From positions 1 to 23,449 of the forward strand of contig DEYM01000080.1 of NCBI GenBank assembly GCA_002364555.1: a stretch of 23,449 bases of DNA, given 5' to 3'. The stretch is from Phycisphaerales bacterium UBA3158 (lineage in GTDB: Bacteria; Planctomycetota; Phycisphaerae; Phycisphaerales; SM1A02). The position numbers were made by a program, and so were the translations under genes. Of this stretch, positions 15,557-22,634 are shown piece by piece (position 1 is the stretch's first letter; each line of letters opens with the position of its first letter). The notes beneath the pieces were generated by a model that was given only the letters and a program-made list of their open reading frames with translations, did no database searches and had not been told where the DNA came from.

Positions 15557-16096
15557 ATGAAAGCCCCGTTGCTTCTATCGATGTGCTTCCTTCTGGGAGG
15601 CTGCCTGACCCGTCCCCCCGTCATCGCCGTGGACAGTGTCGAAATCGTCGAACGCAATGAGACTGCGATGGCGCTGCATTACAACCTGGTCCTGACGAAT
15701 CCCAACGACAAGCCGATCGAGCCCCTGGAATTCACCTACAGCGTCTCAGTCGCCGGTAGAGGGGTCTACTCGGGTCGACATGCCGCTGAGATGACGCTCG
15801 ATGCCGGTGGCCAGAAGCGGCCACTGGCATTGCCCGCCGTGATTCCCTACGACCTCGCCGGATGGACGAATCAAACGGTTCCCGATTCGGCACGCTGGTC
15901 GCTGTCGGGCACGTTGGTCTATGTGGATGAGGGCGTCTTCGCCGAGACGCTGCTCGATCTCGGATACAGGCCTTCGACAAGCTTCGCCGCCTCCGGGGAT
16001 CTGACGACCATCACCGTGCTTCCTGAGCCCGGGCCACCCGCACCACCGGATTCGTCTGCTCAATCGTCCCTGCCGGATGAATCCGCAGGCTCCTGA
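15557..16096 (+). CDS. LEA14-like (LEA type 2 domain) lipoprotein
   Basis: The 179-residue precursor has a lipoprotein signal peptide with the lipobox L13-G14-G15-C16 (MKAPLLLSMCFLLGGC), so the mature protein should be lipid-anchored at Cys16. Residues about 25-145 look like a LEA_2/water-stress fold: VDSVEIVERNETAMALHYNL, then VLTNPNDKPIEPLEFTYSV and a repeated beta-strand pattern ending in an amphipathic SLSGTLVYV. This fold in bacterial lipoproteins is associated with the envelope, but its function is not established. The C-terminal 30 residues are Pro/Ser-rich and probably disordered. An upstream in-frame GTG at 15551 is less likely because it would add only two residues. It is divergent from the propeller gene. 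Confidence 0.8.
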   Translation: MKAPLLLSMCFLLGGCLTRPPVIAVDSVEIVERNETAMALHYNLVLTNPNDKPIEPLEFTYSVSVAGRGVYSGRHAAEMTLDAGGQKRPLALPAVIPYDLAGWTNQTVPDSARWSLSGTLVYVDEGVFAETLLDLGYRPSTSFAASGDLTTITVLPEPGPPAPPDSSAQSSLPDESAGS

Positions 16097-16233
16097 GAGT
16101 CCCTCCAATCGTTCATTCTTCTGCCAGAGCTCTTCCGAATGGATGGGATGTCCTGATGCGTTGTCGCTGCGCCGTCGATAGATGAGCCTGACGCCCCTCC
16201 GGCGATTCTCATTCCACCGATTGGATTTTCCTG

Positions 16234-17289
16234 ATGCAGCTCAACGACATTCTTCGAATGGCAGATGATCGTGGTGCCAGTGATGTGCACCTGGTGCCTG
16301 ATCATCCTCCGATGATCCGTGTCAACACGGTCATGGAGCCACTGATGGAGGGGGCGTTGTCCGCTCAACAGACCAAGGCCTTCCTTGACGGGATGGTCAA
16401 CGATCGTCAGAAAAAGACATTTGAAGAAAACCTTGATCTGGATTTTTCACATGCCGTCGAAGGGCTGGGGCGTTATCGAATCAACGCACACGCTCAGCGA
16501 GGGGGCCATGCGTTGGCCATGCGTGTGATTCGAACCAAGGTTCCGGATCTTGTCGATCTCAATCTTCCAGAGGTCATACAGAAGCTCACATGGCTTCCCA
16601 GAGGTCTGGTTCTGGTGACGGGAGATACGGGCTCGGGGAAATCGACGACGCTGGCGGCCATGATCCAGGCGATGAACGCCCGGTATCGAAAGCACATCAT
16701 GACGCTTGAAGATCCAATCGAATATGAATTGAAATCCCAGGAGTGCGTCATCGAGCAGCGGGAGCTCGGTGTTCACATGCCAAGCTTCGCCTCGGGACTC
16801 AAGCACGCGCTGCGACAGGATCCCGACATCATTCTGGTGGGTGAAATGCGTGATCTGGACACCACGGCACTGGCCATGTCCGCCGCCGAGACAGGACATC
16901 TGGTCCTCTCGACGCTGCATACCTGCAACGCGGGACAGACCGTCGAGCGAATCATCGACATGTATCCGGGTGGTCAGCAGAATCAGATTCGATCGATGCT
17001 GGGCAACACGCTTCAGGCGGTCGTCTCCCAGACGCTTTTCAGCCGGGTGGATCGGCCCGGGATGGTTCCGGCGGTGGAGGTGCTGCTCTGTACACCTGCG
17101 GTCCGCAACATCATCCGTGAGAACCGGACATTCGAAATACCCAATGTGATCGAGACCAGTCGGCGGGCCGGAATGGTCAGTCTGGATTCATCGATCGCGG
17201 AGCTCTACTTCAACGGGTTCATCAGTCGACAGGATGCCGTGGCGCAATCGGCCTATCCGGAGCAGATGGAGCGAAGTCTTGCTGCCTGA
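16234..17289 (+). CDS. pilT: Type IV pilus retraction ATPase PilT
   Basis: The 351-residue cytoplasmic hexameric ATPase belongs to the PilT branch. It has the PAS-like N-terminal domain (about 1-105: GASDVHLVPDHPPMIRVN), the Walker A GDTGSGKST at residues 130-138 with K136, an Asp box near LEDPIEYE, the Walker B DPDIILVGEMRD starting at D196, and the His box ETGHLVLSTLHT. C-terminal family features are AVRNIIRENRTFEIPNVIET and a GMVSLDSSIAEL segment close to the PilT consensus. Length is typical for PilT (about 345-370) and too short for PilB/GspE. It powers pilus disassembly and retraction. No Shine-Dalgarno is visible before the ATG. pilC follows after 25 bases. Confidence 0.96.
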   Translation: MQLNDILRMADDRGASDVHLVPDHPPMIRVNTVMEPLMEGALSAQQTKAFLDGMVNDRQKKTFEENLDLDFSHAVEGLGRYRINAHAQRGGHALAMRVIRTKVPDLVDLNLPEVIQKLTWLPRGLVLVTGDTGSGKSTTLAAMIQAMNARYRKHIMTLEDPIEYELKSQECVIEQRELGVHMPSFASGLKHALRQDPDIILVGEMRDLDTTALAMSAAETGHLVLSTLHTCNAGQTVERIIDMYPGGQQNQIRSMLGNTLQAVVSQTLFSRVDRPGMVPAVEVLLCTPAVRNIIRENRTFEIPNVIETSRRAGMVSLDSSIAELYFNGFISRQDAVAQSAYPEQMERSLAA

Positions 17290-17314
17290 GTGCAGCGATT
17301 GAAACGAATTCACG

Positions 17315-18547
17315 ATGCCGCAATATCGATATCAAGCCCGACTCAACACCGGCAGGCTCCAAGGGGGCGTGCTCAACGCCGATAGTGCCGCTGCGGCGGC
17401 GACGATGTTGAGAAGCCAGGGGCAGCACGTGCTCAAGCTGGTACCGCTCCAGGGGGCCGGGTCGGGTGATCTGGTGAAGAAGTTCACCAACGCCCTGAAC
17501 TGGAGTTCGGGACCGACACCGAAGGAAGTGCTCGATTTCACATCCCAGTTGGCCGTGATGATCCGTGCCGGCATCAGCATTCGACAGGCGCTCGAGGGCA
17601 TCGCGGACCAGACGGAGAACGCGAAGTTCAAGAAGATCCTGCAGGCCGTTCGGCAGGACGTCGAATCCGGCAAGCAGTTCTCCGAGGCGATCGCCAAGTA
17701 TCCGCGTCTGTTCGATGCGTTGTACGTGAACATGGTCAAGGCATCCGAGATGTCGGGTTCCTTTGCGCACATGCTCGATCGGATCGCGACCTTCATGAAG
17801 CATCAGCTCGAGACCCGGAAGATGGTCATCGGTGCCAGCATCTATCCGGGTGTCATCGCGACCATCGCGACCTCCGTGACGATCTTCCTGATGACCTTCG
17901 TCCTGCCGCGTTTCGCAACGGTGTTCGAGGGAAAGGAGGCGGCGCTTCCATGGCCGACGAAGTTCCTCATGGCGACCTCCAACTGGATGGTCGCCAACTG
18001 GTGGCTGCTGGTCCTGGTCCCATTGATGGGCATCATCGGATTCATCTTCTTCATCCGAACCGAGGTGGGTCGATTCTGGTTCGACGGCATGAGACTCAAG
18101 GTCCCCCTGTTCAAGCCGATGTTCAGGGCGTTGTATGTCAGCCGGTCCCTGCAGACGATGGGGGAGCTGCTCAATGCGGGCGTTCCGGTACTCGACGCCA
18201 TGACCGTCACTGGTGACATCACGGGCAATGTCCTGTATCGCGGACTGTGGCGAAAGGTGCATCTCTCCGTTCGTCAGGGGCAGAAGATCAACGTGGCGCT
18301 CTCTGGAACGAGTCTTCTGCCGCGATCGGTGGTCCAGATGATGGCAGCCGGGGAGGACTCGGGAAAACTCGGTGAGGTGCTCGAGGAGATAGCCGGCTTC
18401 TATGCATCGGCTCTTCGCGATGCCATCAAGACGATGACGAGCATGATCGAACCGATTCTGATCGTGCTCATGGGTTCGATCGTGGGCTTCATCGCCATGG
18501 CCATCATTCTTCCCATCTTCAAGATGAGCGCCATCGTCTCGGGTTGA
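17315..18547 (+). CDS. pilC: Type IV pilus / type II secretion inner-membrane platform protein PilC/GspF
   Basis: This 410-residue protein has the expected PilC/GspF layout: a short N-terminal domain (PQYRYQARLNTGRLQGG), a first T2SSF domain (about 70-195) starting DFTSQLAVMIRAGISIRQAL, membrane segments around 175-200 and 225-250, a second T2SSF domain (about 270-395) with SRSLQTMGELLNAGVPVLDA, and a terminal hydrophobic segment (IEPILIVLMGSIVGFIAMAI). It is the membrane hub that ATPases such as PilT rotate or push to polymerise or depolymerise pilins. Its place between pilT and pilin-like genes supports a pilus assembly role. Confidence 0.96.
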   Translation: MPQYRYQARLNTGRLQGGVLNADSAAAAATMLRSQGQHVLKLVPLQGAGSGDLVKKFTNALNWSSGPTPKEVLDFTSQLAVMIRAGISIRQALEGIADQTENAKFKKILQAVRQDVESGKQFSEAIAKYPRLFDALYVNMVKASEMSGSFAHMLDRIATFMKHQLETRKMVIGASIYPGVIATIATSVTIFLMTFVLPRFATVFEGKEAALPWPTKFLMATSNWMVANWWLLVLVPLMGIIGFIFFIRTEVGRFWFDGMRLKVPLFKPMFRALYVSRSLQTMGELLNAGVPVLDAMTVTGDITGNVLYRGLWRKVHLSVRQGQKINVALSGTSLLPRSVVQMMAAGEDSGKLGEVLEEIAGFYASALRDAIKTMTSMIEPILIVLMGSIVGFIAMAIILPIFKMSAIVSG

Positions 18548-18551
18548 ATTC

Positions 18552-18558
18552 AAGGAGG
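18552..18558 (+). promoter_or_regulatory. Strong Shine-Dalgarno before the first pseudopilin gene
   Basis: AAGGAGG lies 7 bases before the ATG at 18566. It is the strongest ribosome-binding site in the window, where many genes have none, and suggests this pseudopilin is made in larger amounts than its operon partners. Confidence 0.7.
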
Positions 18559-18565
18559 CATCGAC

Positions 18566-19138
18566 ATGATCGGACGCCAACGACACATCGCAGGCCGCAG
18601 ACGAAACGCACGTAGAGCTCCAGCGGGGTTCACGCTGATCGAGACGGCGCTTGCCATCGTCATCGTCGGTGTGGGTGTCCTGGCGATGATGGCCGGGCAA
18701 CAGGCCTGGCACTATCAGAACGACTGGGCCCAGCAGGTCGGACTGGCGGCACGACTGGGCAACGAGATTCGTGAGATGACCCTGACGCTTCCCCGACACG
18801 ACCCGGTCGCGGGATCATTCACCTGGGGTTCCGAACTCAACGAGGAGACTCTCGAGGACTTCGATGATCTGGACGACTTCGATGGGGAAGGGGACGGTGT
18901 GATCTTCTCGGGCATCGATGGAACGGGTCCGGTGAACAGTCTCCGCGAGACCATCGTCGGCCTCGAGCGATGGTCCCAGGAGATCAGGGTCTGGAACGTC
19001 GATCCCGGCAACGTCAATCTGGAGGTGTCCGAAGGAGATTCCGAGCTGATGATGGTCGAGGTCGTCGTCCGTTGGGACGATCCGAGGGTTGACGGGCTTC
19101 GGGAGATGACGCGGGTCAGGTGGATTGCGCCCGACTGA
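18566..19138 (+). CDS. Type IV pilin-like minor pseudopilin, PilV/GspI-like
   Basis: The 190-residue prepilin has a basic leader of 21 residues and a canonical class III cleavage site: PAG|FTLIE with Gly21 at -1, Phe22 at +1 and Glu26 at +5. The hydrophobic stalk helix ALAIVIVGVGVLAMMAGQQ follows; its composition is closest to PilV/GspI-type minor subunits. The globular part holds a very acidic insertion at about residues 92-113 (EETLEDFDDLDDFDGEGDG), which could bind metal ions, and ends with beta-strand sequence (MMVEVVVRWDDPRV). It should be processed by a prepilin peptidase not present here and join the pseudopilus in the inner membrane. Confidence 0.87.
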   Translation: MIGRQRHIAGRRRNARRAPAGFTLIETALAIVIVGVGVLAMMAGQQAWHYQNDWAQQVGLAARLGNEIREMTLTLPRHDPVAGSFTWGSELNEETLEDFDDLDDFDGEGDGVIFSGIDGTGPVNSLRETIVGLERWSQEIRVWNVDPGNVNLEVSEGDSELMMVEVVVRWDDPRVDGLREMTRVRWIAPD

Positions 19139-19153
19139 ACAGCTCGCATCTTT

Positions 19154-19197
19154 CTCGAACTCGGGATTGTGGTTCGAGCGAATGTCGTGTTCATTCG
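19154..19197 (+). promoter_or_regulatory. Tandem hairpins in the leader of the large PilX/GspK-like gene
   Basis: Two perfect inverted repeats lie back to back in the 66-base gap. Hairpin 1 is CTCGAAC (19154-19160) with GTTCGAG (19172-19178), 7 bp with an 11-base loop. Hairpin 2 is CGAATG (19179-19184) with CATTCG (19192-19197), 6 bp with a 7-base loop. The second ends 7 bases before the first ATG (19205), where no Shine-Dalgarno is found. There is no U-tract, so a simple terminator is unlikely. RNA processing, transcript-end stabilisation of the upstream pilC-pseudopilin message, or translational control are possible. Confidence 0.5.
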
Positions 19198-19204
19198 ATG
19201 ATCA

Positions 19205-21640
19205 ATGATGAAACGCCGGATCTCCATCAACATGCCAGACTATCAACAGCAATCTGTCCCTCACACGTTCAGCCGACGCGTATCGCGAAACCCCGCTCGC
19301 CGTGGTGTCGCATCGGTTCTGGCCATGATGTTTCTCATGATCTTCTCCTCGCTGGCGGCGGTGATGGCGATTCTCGCGCAGGGCAATGTCCAGACGGCGC
19401 ATTCGTCCCTGCGCATCTCGAGGGCGTTGAGCGCGGCCGAGAGCGGGCTGGCATTCGCCGCCCGTCGACTGAAGCTCGAAAGCCGGCGTTTCATAGTCGA
19501 TCAGGGGGTGATCGACTCCGAATTCGGTGAGCGGCTCTGGCTGGGTACATGGGTTGGTGGAGATGGCAGTATCGAAGTCGACGACCCGGATGGATACGTC
19601 GTCTCTGATCCATCCGGTCAGGGTCTCGTCCATGCGATTCATGATGCCCACCGGTATCTGGACGACTACGAACCGATCGACGATGAAGGGATCCTCCATT
19701 CGCTGATCCTCGACTCGGGCAACGGCATCATCTCGACCCCGCCCATTCGACTCGGAACGAATCAGGCCGATCCCTGGTTCCGGCTCAGATACGAACTGCT
19801 CTCCGATGGTTCCCAGATTCGGGTGACCAGTCAGGGCTACGATCGGGGGATCAGGCGGAATCTGCAGCTGGATTTCCTCATCGACAAGAAGATCGAGTTC
19901 GCCGTCCTGGCACCCAACCGGATCATGATCGGCAAGAACGTCCTTGTCGATGGTCCGATCGGTTCCTTGTACGGAACGATTCCGGGAGAACTCGAGCCGG
20001 GCAATGGTGACCCTCTCGTGCTTCGCAGCGACTACTACGATCTCGACGGCTCTCTTGACGATCAGCTCGATCAGTTCTACGCAGCGGTCGCGCTTCACGA
20101 TGTCGATGGTGACAACCGGCTTCGTCCAGCGCATCCCACGGAATCCGACGGTGTCACGTTGCAGAGCTACTTCCAGGACCGTGACGGGGACGAGTATGTC
20201 GACGACTTCGATCTGTTTCTGGGGATATTCGATTCCAACAACGATGGTCAGGTGATCTATGACGAGACGCTCGCCGCCGCGACCGGGAACTCGGGTGCGA
20301 TGGAGTTCGAGATCGATCCGCAGCTGGGGCCGCTCGTCGACGGCGCACTGCCGGATCGAAACAGCGACGGTCAGATCGATGGCGTGGACACGATGCTCGG
20401 CTGGCAGGATGGAGTGCTCGACAGACGTGATCGATACGCGAAGGCCAGGGGTGGTCTGAATTTCGCCATTGCCCGGGACGACTGGGATGTCGCCAACGGG
20501 GAGGGATATCAGAATCTCGTTCAGGGACCGGTCTCCACCGATCCGGATGTCTCTCCGGCCGCCTTCGAGGTGGGGGAGCCGGACATGATCGAACTCAATA
20601 CGGACATGTTCTCCACGTCGCAGACGTGGTTCAGCGATCGAGTCGGTTCGAGTCAGCCATTCGGTGACGAAGGCTCTGGACAGGTCGCCAATGGAATTGC
20701 TTCCGGGGGGACCTACAGCCCCGCGGGCGGTGAGCCTGCCGAATCCGTTCCCTATGGTTCCCTCGGTGCCTACGACTATTATCAGCGGCCCGTATACGAG
20801 AACATCACATTCACCGACGTGAAGATACCCAGAGGAACCAACGCCCTCTTCCGAGACTGCACGTTCATCGGGGTCACCTGGGTGGAGACGGAGTCCGACT
20901 GCACGGATCCCAACTGGAACTACTCCGGCTCCGTGGAGCCCGATGGTGGTGGCGGTTTCACCGAACGATTTCCCGATCTCGTCTCCGTCCTTGGCAACGA
21001 GACGGTGACCGACACACGGGCCTATTCGAACAACATCCGGTTCGACGGCTGCACGTTCCTCGGATCGCTCGCCGGCGATCGTCCGGGCGAATACACCCAT
21101 TGGCGCAACAAGATCCAGATGACCGGCAACACCCGTTGCTTCATCGATCCATACGATCCCGATCTCATTCGCGAGGGCGATGCGGCGACACTCCAGTCCT
21201 CCCTGCTTGGCATAAGCGAATCGGATCGCGACGAGCTTGCCAGAAGCTCGATACTCATGCCCGGTTGGTCCGTCGATGTGGGCAACTTCGAGAATGATTC
21301 GGCGACCAAGATCAAGCTCAGTGGCACGATCGTCGCGGGACTCATCGATATCCGCGGTACGGCCGACGTCCATGGGACGGTATTGATGACCTATCGTCCA
21401 CAGGCTGGGGCCGGCCCGCTGTTCTACGGCGGCACGCCCGATGCATTCAACACGACGCTGGGCTACTTCGGCAGCGAGGAAGGTGATGGAGAAGGTGTCG
21501 ATCCGGATTCACCGGACTTCGCGGGATTCGGGGAGATCACCCTGCGATACGACCCCGATGGTCGGTTGCCGGACGGCATTCCCTGGCCGATACGCATGTC
21601 GCCTCTGCCGGGGACCTATGTCGAGGGAGGTTCGCTTTGA
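19205..21640 (+). CDS. Very large PilX/GspK-like minor pilin with EF-hand-like calcium loops
   Basis: 811 residues, far longer than PilX (about 170) or GspK (about 320). A basic leader ends in RRGVASVLAMMFLMIFSSLA (from about residue 34), a pilin-like stalk helix after RG but without Glu at +5, which is also the case in GspK. SRALSAAESGLAFAARRL is the PilX/GspK-type helix. Residues 299-395 hold EF-hand/dockerin-like loops: a partial one at 299-310 (DVDGDN), and good ones at 325-336 (DRDGDEYVDDFD), 343-354 (DSNNDGQVIYDE) and 384-395 (DRNSDGQIDGVD). The C-terminal part (about 530-790) has repeated beta-strand turns (ITFTDVKI, LFRDCTFIGV, IRFDGCTFLG, IKLSGTIVAGLIDIRG) suggesting a beta-solenoid. 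Starts at 19205 and 19208 (adjacent ATGs) are equivalent. It overlaps the next gene by 4 bases. Confidence 0.82.
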   Translation: MMKRRISINMPDYQQQSVPHTFSRRVSRNPARRGVASVLAMMFLMIFSSLAAVMAILAQGNVQTAHSSLRISRALSAAESGLAFAARRLKLESRRFIVDQGVIDSEFGERLWLGTWVGGDGSIEVDDPDGYVVSDPSGQGLVHAIHDAHRYLDDYEPIDDEGILHSLILDSGNGIISTPPIRLGTNQADPWFRLRYELLSDGSQIRVTSQGYDRGIRRNLQLDFLIDKKIEFAVLAPNRIMIGKNVLVDGPIGSLYGTIPGELEPGNGDPLVLRSDYYDLDGSLDDQLDQFYAAVALHDVDGDNRLRPAHPTESDGVTLQSYFQDRDGDEYVDDFDLFLGIFDSNNDGQVIYDETLAAATGNSGAMEFEIDPQLGPLVDGALPDRNSDGQIDGVDTMLGWQDGVLDRRDRYAKARGGLNFAIARDDWDVANGEGYQNLVQGPVSTDPDVSPAAFEVGEPDMIELNTDMFSTSQTWFSDRVGSSQPFGDEGSGQVANGIASGGTYSPAGGEPAESVPYGSLGAYDYYQRPVYENITFTDVKIPRGTNALFRDCTFIGVTWVETESDCTDPNWNYSGSVEPDGGGGFTERFPDLVSVLGNETVTDTRAYSNNIRFDGCTFLGSLAGDRPGEYTHWRNKIQMTGNTRCFIDPYDPDLIREGDAATLQSSLLGISESDRDELARSSILMPGWSVDVGNFENDSATKIKLSGTIVAGLIDIRGTADVHGTVLMTYRPQAGAGPLFYGGTPDAFNTTLGYFGSEEGDGEGVDPDSPDFAGFGEITLRYDPDGRLPDGIPWPIRMSPLPGTYVEGGSL
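21625..21630 (+). promoter_or_regulatory. Shine-Dalgarno deciding a TTG start
   Basis: GGGAGG ends 6 bases before TTG 21637. No ATG or GTG occurs in the frame before the pilin leader motif, so this site and spacing support TTG as the true initiation codon of the GspJ-like gene. Confidence 0.7.
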
Positions 21641-22206
21641 AGCAGACCGTGTTGCAACGAAGAGCATTCAGCGTACCCGAGCTCCTGATCGCGCTCCTGA
21701 TATCCGCCATGCTGCTTCTGGCGACCATGATGGCGCTCAGCGCATCCTTCCATGCGTTCCAGACGACCACGCGGACGGTCTCGACCTCCGTTTCCGGTCG
21801 CATCATCATCGAGCGGCTCCAGTCGATGGTGAGGTCGGGTGTCGACTTCGGCCCGCTGCCGGCGAGTCCACTGGACTCGGTCGTGTCGTCGAACAGCATC
21901 GACATCAACATGGGAGATAATCACTGGATCTCGCTGCGTTGGGATGAACCCACCAATGCCCTGATGTGGGAGGACGGACCCGATTCGTGGCCGCTGCTCG
22001 AGGGTGTCACGCAGCTGCCTCCGGGATCGAGTTCGGCCGTGGCTCCTTTCACACTCGAGTTCAAGGATGGCCGCTGGCTCAACAGGGCATTCATCGATCT
22101 CGTCGTGGAGCACGACCAGGCGCAGGACCTCCAGATGGAGGATGGCGACATGGCGCCTCTGCGACTGATCGGATCGGCGATGCCGCGTCTGGCTGCATGG
22201 GAATGA
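21637..22206 (+). CDS. Type IV pilin-like minor pseudopilin, PulJ/GspJ-like
   Basis: A 189-residue prepilin initiated at TTG. TTG and the preceding stop TGA share bases (TTGA), so it is translationally coupled to the large PilX/GspK-like gene. The leader MKQTVLQRRA is followed by FSVPELLIALLISAML. Glu15 is the +5 residue, but Ala10 stands at -1 where Gly is normal, and Pro occupies +4. The stalk and the following helix (FHAFQTTTRTVSTSVSGRII) resemble PulJ/GspJ. The globular region has a beta-rich middle (WISLRWDEPTNALMWEDG). With the preceding two genes it gives the set GspI-like, GspK-like and GspJ-like that forms a tip complex in type II secretion. Sequence alone cannot say whether this is a pilus tip or a secretion pseudopilus tip. 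Confidence 0.82.
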   Translation: MKQTVLQRRAFSVPELLIALLISAMLLLATMMALSASFHAFQTTTRTVSTSVSGRIIIERLQSMVRSGVDFGPLPASPLDSVVSSNSIDINMGDNHWISLRWDEPTNALMWEDGPDSWPLLEGVTQLPPGSSSAVAPFTLEFKDGRWLNRAFIDLVVEHDQAQDLQMEDGDMAPLRLIGSAMPRLAAWE

Positions 22207-22235
22207 GAAACACCGCCTGAAACGGTCCGGTCGGC

Positions 22236-22241
22236 TATCTT
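22236..22241 (+). promoter_or_regulatory. TATCTT element 6 bases before the PTPS-like ATG (possible leaderless -10)
   Basis: TATCTT, then 6 bases (GCCGGC), then ATG at 22248, with no Shine-Dalgarno. It is also the loop of a 6-bp hairpin (GTCGGC 22230-22235 with GCCGGC 22242-22247, one G-U pair). The two readings exclude each other: a leaderless transcript would not contain the hairpin. Confidence 0.3.
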
Positions 22242-22247
22242 GCCGGC

Positions 22248-22619
22248 ATGTATTCCATACGCATCGAACGAATATTCTCAGCCGCCCATGCCATGATCAT
22301 CAATGGCAAGCCGGAAACCCTGCATGGCCATGACTGGCGGGTCCGGGTGACACTCGAATCCTCGCAACTGGATTCGGAAGGCATGGTCTGCGACTTCCAT
22401 GATCTCGAATCCTCGCTGGACCTGGTTCTGTCGCCATTCATCAATGCCAATCTCAACGAGACGCCGCCGTTCGATTCCCTGAATCCAACAGCGGAGAACA
22501 TCGCCGGACACATCGCCAGCAGGCTGCATCCGGATCTGCCTGCTGGCGTCGAGTCGATCACGGTCGCCGTCACCGAAGCACCCGGTTGCGAGGCCCGTTG
22601 TCGACTTGACGGAGCCTGA
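22248..22619 (+). CDS. 6-pyruvoyl-tetrahydropterin synthase / QueD family protein with altered active site
   Basis: The 123-residue protein has normal length for the COG0720 (T-fold) family. The zinc ligands are intact: H14 in FSAAHA and H26 and H28 in LHGHDWRV. GMVCDFHDLE, NPTAENIA and TEAPGCEA are also family strings. The catalytic Cys four residues before HGH in QueD is Pro22 here. The following residue is Glu23, giving ExxHGH, the form described for the PTPS-III class that makes 6-hydroxymethyl-dihydropterin for folate. The catalytic Asp-His of the usual LDHxxLN segment is also absent (FINANLN). It therefore should not be called QueD with confidence. The reaction could be in folate, queuosine or another pterin pathway. 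The partial glmM-type gene follows after 15 bases. Confidence 0.85.
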   Translation: MYSIRIERIFSAAHAMIINGKPETLHGHDWRVRVTLESSQLDSEGMVCDFHDLESSLDLVLSPFINANLNETPPFDSLNPTAENIAGHIASRLHPDLPAGVESITVAVTEAPGCEARCRLDGA

Positions 22620-22625
22620 TAGGAT
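22620..22625 (+). promoter_or_regulatory. TAGGAT element 9 bases before the glmM-type ATG
   Basis: TAGGAT with a TTGTCG (22598-22603) 16 bases upstream could be a promoter inside the end of the preceding gene. Transcription would start 2-3 bases before the ATG. No Shine-Dalgarno is seen. Read-through from the upstream gene is equally possible. Confidence 0.25.
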
Positions 22626-22634
22626 TCCCAGACC

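Noticed and set aside
17222..18799. 525-codon minus-strand frame opposite pilC
   Set aside because: Low-complexity His/Asp/Arg-rich shadow of a clear pilC gene.
19202..21373. 723-codon open frame on the minus strand opposite the PilX/GspK-like gene
   Set aside because: The plus-strand frame has the pilin stalk, calcium loops, correct operon position and overlap with the next gene; the antisense peptide shows nothing recognisable.
22230..22247. Hairpin directly before the PTPS-like ATG as a translational control element
   Set aside because: Only 6 bp with a G-U pair, and the loop is better explained as a -10 element; kept only as an alternative reading.
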